Source: Elysia chlorotica
Taxonomy: Eukaryota; Mollusca; Gastropoda; Plakobranchidae
Length of the DNA: 64,000 nt
Assembly (NCBI GenBank): GCA_003991915.1
Contig: RQTK01000013.1
Coordinates: 987,694-1,051,693, forward strand
Reading direction: 5' to 3'
The position numbers were made by a program, and so were the translations under genes. This document shows, piece by piece, positions 57,197 through 64,000 of the stretch (position 1 is its first letter; each line of letters starts with the position of its first letter). The notes beneath the pieces were generated by a model. The model saw only the letters and a program-made list of their open reading frames with translations. It searched no databases and had not been told where the DNA came from.

Positions 57197-59112
57197 CTAT
57201 CTCTATCTCTCTCATTAACTCTCTCACTCTCCCCTTTCAATTTCAAGGCAACCCATTGACCCCTCGTCCTAGATCTAGTAACCATAACAATGCGTGTGCG
57301 AGCCTGTACCACTGCAAACAATTTAGCATCGACTAAGTTTGTCCACCGAGCAGTCAGCCAGCCCGGTCTATGATCACATGCGCACAGACAGTGATGAGTG
57401 ATGCAACAATGTTTGCTTGGCTTCGCACATTCAGTGTTGGAGACTGTGTTGGGCTAGGTCTTGATGGCACGCGCTGATCAGTGTGTACCGTAAAAAGTGA
57501 TGCAACAATGTCTGCTTGGCTACACACATTAATTTTTAGTGTCACTGTTAGAGACTGCATGGGCCTAGGCACAGGTGGCTCACGATGATCAGCGTGTAAA
57601 CGTAAGCCTAATGGTGACGCTGATTAGCAAGAGAGGGGTGACGGTGGGCTTTGTTAGTGGTAGATTTGATGACTCATGACTGGCAGGGGTACTGCATTGC
57701 ATAAGGGAGGGAAAGGGTTGTCCGAATACGCTGATTTTTCGAGAAACTCTATTACCCAGCGGCATGAAGTTAGTCATTTCTTTTCGGTTTAGCGATAGTA
57801 TGCTGGCCGACGATTTCGGTTTACCGTAGGTTTCATATAAGGAAAAAAGAAGGAAACCCGCAATTATTTCGATTTCTTTTCGGTTTAGCCGTTTTTTCGG
57901 TTCAGCCGTTTTTGGTTTAAGTGTGTTCCACTGTACATACATGCATATAGAGCATTTCTTAATAAAGTCTATAAAAAAAAATGGCAATTTTGGTTCGAAA
58001 AGATGCAAATTTGTCTCTCACATTTCAAACTATCTAAAGTAAACTAATGGCATATACATTTGATAAGCTATAATGAAAAATGACTTACTGCCATCTGGCC
58101 ATGTGGAATCATTCCCTGCAGATAAAAAAAAAAAAAAAGAAAAATGTAATAATTGGTAAATTAACAACTCTTTCTATATAACATACCTAAATTGGCATTT
58201 CAATTTTCTAAGCTAACTAAGGGAATGCAAGGATTCACTGCTCTATTGATATTGAGTGCATAAGATAATAAAATAACCACTTATTCGAGACACAGTGCTA
58301 AGATCAGTTCTTTCTTAGTTTGAAATATAAATACATCCTAAACTTATTCCACAAGACAGTTTGTGGCATAAACGACGAGAATCAATATTTTACTCTACAT
58401 GCAATGTTATTCGTGGAAAAATGTTAAACTTCTTGATTTACATCAACAGTGACCTTACACCAAATAAAATTTAACTCAAAAGATATTTCCCTTCTTTTTC
58501 CTAAAGTTACATGCCCTTAAAAGTACTATGGATATTGGAGTATCCATATTTTTCTGAATAAATTAAATAATTTCTTTATTAAATTTACACCATCTTGTAA
58601 GTTGAGCTGAGAACTAAGGTTATGAAATTTTAATCGTAGTACTTCAGGGAGCAAATATGAGAGTTATGCACACACAAAAAATCATAACGCTTATATTTTT
58701 TTAATAACCTTAGCTGAGTTTAAAATGTCGCAAGTAAAATAACAGTGAATCAAATTTTGAAACAAACATTCACGAATATATGTATCAATTGAGATTAAAA
58801 TTAATAATGATTAAAAAAAAATGCTTGTTAGCCCATAGATTATGATTTATAAACCATATTATTCAGGTGCAAAGTTTCATATATTCAGTCTATATTCTTG
58901 AACAAAGATTGCACACACACAAAAAAGTTTGTTTTTTTAACTTTGCACGTACACACAAATTTTAATCACTCCCACTATAAAAATTATGATTAATATACCT
59001 TCCTGTGCTGCTTCTTCCACTTCTTTCTCATTTTCTTCTCATGCTTAGGCAAATGGCGCCACTCATCATCAGATGAATCACTGGAGGAGCTTGAAGAACT
59101 AGACTTCCCCAT
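52930..59112 (-). CDS. Gly/Pro/Tyr-rich YPPG-repeat protein (partial gene model)
   Basis: Recognised exons are 58999-59112 (start), 58089-58115 and/or 56364-56390, 54869-55298 and 52930-52953. All are phase-compatible, and the terminal exon is not identified. The N-terminus is an unbroken Ser run followed by DSSDDEWRHLPKHEKKMRKK, a basic helix. The main exon encodes a low-complexity domain of YP, PPG, GGY and PGQ[YHF] units. XYPPX-type repeats occur at the ends of many unrelated animal proteins (annexin A7-like, rhodopsin tails, glycine-rich proteins) and favour phase separation or weak self-association. No catalytic domain, signal peptide or TM is visible in the part I can read, so the function is unknown. 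Confidence 0.75.
53050..54690 (-). mobile_element. Decayed LINE (endonuclease/RT type), 3' part of ORF2
   Basis: On the minus strand, about 54610-54680 reads GLDMNVNKTKTMVV, about 54350-54395 reads LLYGDATxTLNK, and about 54185-54235 reads CHIARHDSLH. About 53170-53260 reads GKGRPSRKxYNDIKExTDLS, where x marks TGA in place of the family's Trp. These are ordered C-terminal motifs of a widespread animal non-LTR retrotransposon class. Many frameshifts and stops show it is dead. About 850 bp between 53300 and 54180 does not match and may be a later insertion. Confidence 0.8.
54869..55298 (-). CDS. YPPG gene, main repeat exon
   Basis: Acceptor TTTCCATAG, donor GTAAGT, 430 bp, phase 0 in and 1 out. 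After PWQGGPAWHPPGKHGKPGKH it is almost entirely Gly, Pro, Tyr, Ala and Gln. It includes five consecutive pentapeptides of the form PPGQ[HYF] (about 55070-55155). GC content is far above the surroundings. The other five frames also stay open for long distances; they are shadows of this repeat. Confidence 0.85.
56364..56390 (-). CDS. YPPG gene, 27-bp micro-exon, downstream copy
   Basis: Same nine residues, acceptor and donor as the copy at 58089-58115. The two lie 1,725 bp apart. Confidence 0.7.
56858..57196 (+). repeat. (CT)n microsatellite cluster
   Basis: C-rich and CT-rich blocks at 56858-56925, a pure CT tract at 57035-57078 and another at 57150-57194. The words TTTTTAATGA-CCC recur between the tracts, which suggests expansion of a longer unit. 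Confidence 0.9.
57366..57605 (+). repeat. Diverged tandem repeat, about 110-bp period
   Basis: AGTGATGCAACAATGT-TGCTTGGCT occurs at about 57400 and 57497. Each copy is followed by CACATT, GAGACTG and GGCTAGG/GGCCTAGG words, then GATCAG-GTGTA. A third partial unit ends near 57605. Confidence 0.75.
58089..58115 (-). CDS. YPPG gene, 27-bp micro-exon, upstream copy
   Basis: It encodes GMIPHGQMA in phase 0, with acceptor TATCTGCAG and donor GTAAGT. It is identical to the copy at 56364-56390, with 349 bp of shared surrounding sequence. Inclusion of one or both copies keeps the frame. Confidence 0.7.
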
Positions 59113-59113
59113 T
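58999..59113 (-). CDS. YPPG gene, first coding exon
   Basis: The start codon is at 59112-59110, one base after acceptor TTATTCAG, so a non-coding exon precedes it. It encodes [20 protein letters not shown] and a Lys-rich helix, 38 codons, phase 0. Donor GTATAT. Confidence 0.8.
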
Positions 59114-60708
59114 CTGAATAACAGGACAGGTAGAAAAAATTATGTAATAGTTTATGCATTGTTGGAATACAAAATGAAAAAAGATCATCAGAGCAAAACA
59201 CTGTCACTCATACTCAATACATAAATACAGTTTAATGCACAGACACAAGCATTACTGACTACAGTAAAATTTGGTAAAAACAAGATGTCTTATTTTTCTT
59301 AATAACTTTAGTAAGAACCAAGGTTCTTGTAATAATTCCTAAATTAAAACTCAAATGCAATTTTTGTTGTTGTAGCTGTCTTTCAGGCTTTTAGAATATA
59401 AAAGATCTTTCAAGTTACTGTAAGATGGAAAAAAAAATGGATCTTTCAGACTTTGACATGTAAGCATTGCTATCTTATAATCTACTCTAAGTTTTATAGG
59501 AAAACAATACAGTATTTTTTAAAGATGGTGCTGGCACTTTGAAATTTGTGTGCACGTTTTATAGCCCAGTGATTTTTAATTTTCTCACAAACTGACATCA
59601 CATTGTGCAGTGCTCAGTAAAAGTAATGAGCATAAAAGAATGAAAATTAATTAACATCGAAGGAAGGGGAAAGAAGAGTGGCAACCACTGAGCATTATAG
59701 GAAATCAAAGAGTCAAATGGGACATTTAGTGTCTTTGTTTGGGAGTCGCAAAAAGAATCTTGGCAAGATGAACTGTTTTTATTGGTGTGACTGTACAGCA
59801 TGTTTATTGGATTGTTGTGTGGTTAGATTGAGTGTAACTGCATACATGTGCTTTACAGTGTTGGAACATTACGATCAAAAAGGTCCGTTGATCATAGCTC
59901 TGTTACTTTCTGATCAATGAAAAGGGCTTCTTGGTTTCATGTCCTGCCGTCTGAGGGTAATCTCGAGGATCATAAAGATCAAGCCTGTAGACACCCCAAA
60001 CTAGCTGCAATATGGGACCCATAAAAAAGGAAGATGTCATCCTATTGGAAAGAAACCAACGAGATGCAGCCTGCACTGAAGCAGGCAGTAGCAGTAGAGG
60101 TGACATGGGAGACCCTCCTAAACCTATTCGCCCTCCAATGCAACCAACTACAACCAGCTGTGATCTGAGCTAGAAACAGTCAATCTATGTGTCTGTAGAT
60201 CTCTAATTCTACTTCTAGATCCTTTTGTTCTATACCTAGATCTAGATCTAGGCGCTTCTTGTCCAAAACTGTACGTAGGAAAATGGACAGTTTCCCAAGT
60301 GCTATGGCACATGAACTGATGAAGCTGTGGCTAACCCAAGAGTTGATGCTGACCCCAAGAGTACATTTTTTGTAAATCAAATACTTGGAAAGAGAGCCTA
60401 AGATGTAGACCTAGATCTAGATCCAGTGAACCAAAATAATTATGTTTGGTTAGAAGGGGTGGTTAGATAGCGACCGGTATTGCACGAACTTGGAATCTGA
60501 TTTAGAATCTAGATCTTATATATGTAGTTTATAGAATCTAAATCTGTATCTTTCTAAATGCCATAATGATAAGTATACTATCGAGTACATTAATGTCTTA
60601 AAATCCAGTGGATGTAGACTTGTATTACAATACAAAGCCTCAACTTCAATGCACGAGCATTTGTTCTATGAAACTTATGATTTAATCACTTTCATTGTCG
60701 CCATTACC

Positions 60709-60770
60709 TGCTGGTTGATTAGCTGTTCTGTGTCCGTGTTCGTGTCGTCAGCACTAGTCGTTGATTTTGT
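60709..60770 (-). promoter_or_regulatory. Candidate non-coding first exon/promoter of YPPG gene
   Basis: On the minus strand an exon-like stretch ends CAACCAGCAG with donor GTAATG (60703-60708). It lies 1.6 kb upstream of the exon that carries the start codon directly behind an acceptor. The GC content rises locally. No TATA box or initiator is certain. Confidence 0.35.
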
Positions 60771-60899
60771 TTATTTAGCGTCAAGGCGACTTCCGCCCTT
60801 GTTACTAATTTAAGGTATATTAGTCAAGGTCACGGCACACCTACAGTAAGGAAAAGGAAAAGGGGTACGCTTCTCATTTATTTTAGGGTTGTAATTTCC

Positions 60900-61060
60900 A
60901 AAAGGGCAAACTGGCTTAAGTGGTAGGGTGTAGTCTCTAAATAGGGACGTCCGCAGATCGAATCCCACGTTCTTTTTAGAGCGAGGGAGAGATCCTCTTC
61001 CCGGTTTCAACGTCTGCTAGGTTACTCTGGGTCCTATGAGGCGATTGAATGCGATCAGCA
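60900..61060 (+). mobile_element. tRNA-derived SINE
   Basis: TGGCTTAAGTGG (60912-60923) is an A box and AGATCGAATCC (60955-60965) a B box. The spacing is typical of tRNA, and GAATCCCACGTT is like a T-arm. About 100 bp of body follows. It does not fold as an intact tRNA gene, so it is a SINE rather than a functional tRNA. Confidence 0.7.
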
Positions 61061-61204
61061 CATGAATCTTTTAAACTGCTTTTCATTTGCATTTTTTTTT
61101 TTCAGAGAGATAAAGGAGTCACTGTTGCCACTAGTTTATGTATTAACGGCCATAGAACATCATGGGCACAAAAAACTGTTACTGTGCGTAGCCGAAAAAA
61201 CAAA

Positions 61205-62075
61205 CTCACCCACAACAAGAGTTTGTATTGCTTTTGATACGGGGAGTTTGCGTGGCGCGCTCACTCTATTTCTTCATTGAAATCTTGGCGGGTGAAAGAT
61301 GTTCAGAATAAGTTTTTACTGAGTTTTATGGAAGGAAGTAGCCGTCTTAATCATCTTAAGGCATATAGGCCTACGTAAAATCATCCCCATAAAACCTCTC
61401 ATTATTTTACACTCTCTGGTAATCCAAGACTGAACTAATTCTGTGTCTCAATGAAAACTAGGCTTTTTTGCGTGATAATGTAGTGCAACTCTTGGCTACT
61501 CCTCGAGTCCGCTCAATATCATTAAACATTATTATATTTTCTATTTTCATCGTGCAGTTTTTCCCCCCACTGAAACAAGGAAGCATTTATCTAAGACGCG
61601 TTTTTAATTGGGTTTTTTTTTGTCAAGGGTCTTTTACAATCTTACATTTTCCGTTTTGTTACTTAAGGAGTATGAAGACGTTTTCTTGCCAACATCGTAA
61701 TCCCAAAGACTATAAATTTAGTGAGGCGTTTAACAAAAAGAGCTCGCTTTTGCTTTTGATACGTGGCGCTTGCGTGACGCGTACTCTCGCTCTGTTTAAA
61801 AAAAAATTTTTTTTATTGAAATTGTTCAGTTTTTACAAAGGTTCACCGTCTTATCTTGAGACATAATTATACGCAAAATCATCCCCATGAAACCTCTCAC
61901 CATTTCACACTCTCTTGTATCCCGGACTAGAATAACCGTAATGAAAACTTGTGAAAACTTAAAGTGATATAAAAATGGCTTTTTTGTTCGATGAAAACTA
62001 TACACTTTTGCGTGATCCTAATGCGACTCTTGGATAACCATTGAGTCGGCTTTAACTTATCTCTCTTTGCAACAA
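61205..62075 (+). repeat. Diverged tandem duplication, about 530-bp period
   Basis: TTGCTTTTGATACG-GG occurs at 61229 and 61753. Each copy is followed by the same ordered words: TTGCGTG-CGCG, AAAATCATCCCCAT-AAACC, CACTCTCT-GTA, and TTTTGCGTGAT with GACTCTTGG or a close variant. The copies differ at many positions. Confidence 0.75.
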
Positions 62076-62154
62076 AATTAATTTTCACGAGTCAACCGAG
62101 GCTATCTGAAACTCCTCGGAGTCAACTCGTCGGACAGGTCTACGTACACAGCTA

Positions 62155-62162
62155 TGACGTCA
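62155..62162. promoter_or_regulatory. Perfect CRE palindrome
   Basis: TGACGTCA is a full cAMP-response/ATF site. It lies about 300 bp upstream of the candidate THAP start codon. Functional meaning is inferred from position only; an 8-mer can occur by chance. Confidence 0.35.
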
Positions 62163-62464
62163 CGTTGAGTTGTGAATATAAGCCACAGAAATCTAAATAC
62201 ATTTGTAAGCTAGAAGGAACATTCCCATCATTTCGCCATGATACTGTTGTCGCTGCTTGACATAAATTCTAAATCTTTTTTAAAACAAACAAAACAAAAC
62301 AAACAAGCAAACAAACAATAATAAAATAATTGATAATTTTTCTACAAACCCCGGGCTTTTTGCTGAGATGTCTGGGTTTTGTTTTTACCTGGAATCAATT
62401 TAAATTTGAAGTGCTGAATGCAAGCACAGACAGTGTTTTGTTTCTCTGCGTTACACAACTAACA

Positions 62465-62535
62465 ATGGTTGTAACCTGCTATGTTTACGGGTGCAACAAC
62501 ACGAAAATCAAAGGATCTCCTTTGTCCTTCTATAA
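62465..62535 (+). CDS. Probable first coding exon of a THAP-domain protein
   Basis: It reads MVVTCYVYGCNNTKIKGSPL, then SFYK, ending at donor-like GTGTGT (phase 2). THAP zinc fingers start M-x-x-x-C-x(2-4)-C and continue to a SF[HY][KR]FP motif; here C-x4-C and SFYK are present in that order and spacing. The second half of the finger (the second Cys-His pair and AVPTIF-like box) is not found with confidence in the remaining 1.4 kb. THAP domains occur in both host transcription factors and P-element-type transposases, so either source is possible. Confidence 0.5.
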
Positions 62536-63301
62536 GTGTGTGTTGTTTTGTTGTTTCTTCCTTACTACATTTGTTGTATATTTTTCCTCTGTTTTATTTT
62601 TGTTTTGTTTCAAAACACTATTAAAACGAGATCTGCTTATGCTGTTAACCATCACCGCCCACACACCCACTCTTTTTTTTAATGTTTATTTCGTTGGTCT
62701 CCTATGGTAAACCACTTCAAAAAACCCCTATATTTTTTAGCGGTGGGAAATTAATTTTAATTTACATGTAAATAATATTGAACTAATACATACCGGTATG
62801 GTAAAAATACTACTAAGCGGATGGGAGGGACCACACGGATGCTGTATTGTCGATTTGTATTTATTGTTTATTGCGGCTGTTTTTGTTGTTGTTGATGGTG
62901 GTATTGTTTTTTTTTTACTTTTTGGGTTCTTTTTTTTTGTTAATTGGTTCCTTTATTGTCAAATACGACATACGCTTACAAAAACAGTGCTGTTAGTACA
63001 CCAAAGGATATCAACTTGGAGCAGTTCAAGGATAAAGAGAGATGCATTAAAAAAAACAACAACAACAATCCACGTTAGTTTTTTTCTCTGACATTTTCAT
63101 TTTTAAGTTTCAACTATTTCTACTGCGCTGATTTGTTTATTTTATTTATTTGAAAGAGTTGGTTATTATTGTAAGAATACTTTAAAAATACTATTCAATG
63201 TTTAATTTTAATAGGAATCTGATGTTGCATATGGCATACTGCTTTTCTGGTACAAGTTTTATTAAGTTCAATAACTAAAATCTGGATCGCCCATAGTAAC
63301 A

Positions 63302-63338
63302 TAATAATAATAATAATAATTATTATTATTATTATTAT
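63302..63338. repeat. (AAT)n/(ATT)n inverted microsatellite
   Basis: Six AAT units are followed directly by ATT units, forming a near-perfect palindrome capable of extrusion. Confidence 0.9.
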
Positions 63339-63344
63339 GCGTGC

Positions 63345-63560
63345 GCTTTTCTCTAGCTAAACTATCTCCTAAGTCGGTAGTGTGTGCTAGGCGGCAGTTA
63401 CGCGTCACAGTGTGTGGCCTGGGGGCTGAGGGAGAGCGAGTGCAAGAGCATGTGAGACCAACACTGTGCGACGTCAGCCAAGACTCTACTTTCATCCCAC
63501 GGCAGTGCCACACTGCCAGTCTGCCACTGCCACTCACCGGGTGTGACTCTGTCATTCACT
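63345..63560. other. GC-rich, CpG-containing segment
   Basis: About 215 bp clearly richer in G+C and CpG than its surroundings (GGCGGCAGTTACGCGTCACA and following). It could be a promoter or exon of a gene outside the window. No convincing frame or family was found on either strand. Confidence 0.3.
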
Positions 63561-63893
63561 AAACTATACTAGATAGGCCTACAGGTGCCTAAGAACAGGT
63601 GTAGTTTTTGCTGTTCGCACTGAACGATCAGGATTCAGAGAAGATTTTTAGGACTATCTAGATCTAGATCTAGGTTTCAATTTTATTTCTAGATCTAGTC
63701 GATCAACAGACAGATCAAGATCTAGATTAATAGATCTAAGCCTAGGCTAGATCTACACCTAATCTGTATTTCTAGATAAAGGAGCGCTTCTATGAAAATG
63801 AAGTGTCCCAATAAAAGCACAGAATAATAGAAAATAATATTATTATTTATATTGATAAATCTAGACGTACCGATAGATCTATAGATCTAGATT

Positions 63894-63987
63894 TAGGCAC
63901 TCCTTGAGTTTTGTGGTCCCTAGCCTGTGGGCCGACGGGATTCGATTATGCCGGAATTCGATTATCACAAAACTCAAGGAGTGCCTA
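63894..63987. repeat. Foldback: 22-bp perfect inverted repeat
   Basis: The left arm TAGGCACTCCTTGAGTTTTG plus TG (63894-63915) and its exact complement (63966-63987) enclose 50 bp. The loop contains ATTCGATTAT twice (about 63942 and 63957). TCTAGATC islands flank both sides. Confidence 0.9.
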
Positions 63988-64000
63988 GATTTAGATCTAG

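Larger units (their letters stand above)
56207..58280. repeat. Perfect 349-bp direct repeat flanking 1.38 kb
   Basis: 56207-56555 and 57932-58280 appear identical base for base, including a 9-A and a 15-A run. Each copy contains the 27-bp exon of the YPPG gene. Poly-A runs of equal length argue for a very recent event or an assembly duplication. Confidence 0.9.

Noticed and set aside
59903..60106. Minus-strand 67-residue frame containing QLVWGVYRLDLYDPRDYPQT
   Set aside because: It looks somewhat protein-like, but I recognise no family, and no splice sites or adjoining exons support it.
60905..60980. Functional tRNA gene
   Set aside because: A and B boxes are present, but paired acceptor and anticodon stems cannot be formed; a SINE head fits better.
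1..64000. CRISPR arrays, bacterial operons or prophage
   Set aside because: Spliced genes, SINEs and LINEs show this is animal nuclear DNA; direct repeats present are microsatellites or local duplications without regular spacers.

Overview
This is a eukaryotic nuclear window: AT-rich, with large introns, GT-AG splice sites, many microsatellites and abundant decayed transposons. Three multi-exon protein genes can be read by exon phase and protein similarity. All three lie head-to-tail on the minus strand. The mobile elements suggest a mollusc, probably a gastropod: tRNA-derived SINEs, a repeat resembling the common molluscan GTTTTACG..CAGCA type, and many TCTAGATC-rich islands. The species assignment is inference.

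Layout. 1-4260: no host gene; three diverged copies of one interspersed repeat (about 1.73-2.75 kb) and a frameshifted fragment of a transposase-like (DUF7869-type) gene at 3.45-3.69 kb. 4262-8253: a nearly intact 4-kb DNA transposon with 29-bp terminal inverted repeats, arrays of an 11-bp subterminal repeat, and a three-exon transposase-like gene broken by one in-frame TGA. A solo end (8.56 kb) and a truncated second copy (9.57-10.21 kb) follow. 10354-33753: the FNIP (folliculin-interacting protein) gene, about 1,035 residues, 21 coding exons placed, with one exon junction unresolved. 34.2-34.7 kb: a tRNA-headed SINE with a tandem-duplicated body. 36.0-36.24 kb: a long GAA array. 41551-45674: a complete three-exon coding sequence for a 238-residue four-TM PMP22/claudin-superfamily protein, with a GC-AG intron fixed by reading frame. 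47.15-47.7 kb: a GA-rich minisatellite. 52930-59113: a Gly/Pro/Tyr-rich YPPG-repeat protein gene whose 27-bp exon lies in a perfect 349-bp duplication; a decayed LINE sits in its intron (53.05-54.69 kb). 60-64 kb: a SINE, a diverged tandem duplication, a probable THAP-domain first exon on the plus strand, TCTAGATC islands and a foldback hairpin.

No operon-like or functional linkage between the three host genes is visible. FNIP works in lysosomal nutrient signalling (FLCN-FNIP/Rag/mTORC1). The claudin-like protein is a membrane or junction-type protein. The YPPG protein is of unknown function. The most unusual material is the transposon with its subterminal repeats and nearby relatives, and a recurring architecture in which 1.0-1.7-kb blocks are flanked by long direct repeats (about 28, 71 and 349 bp).
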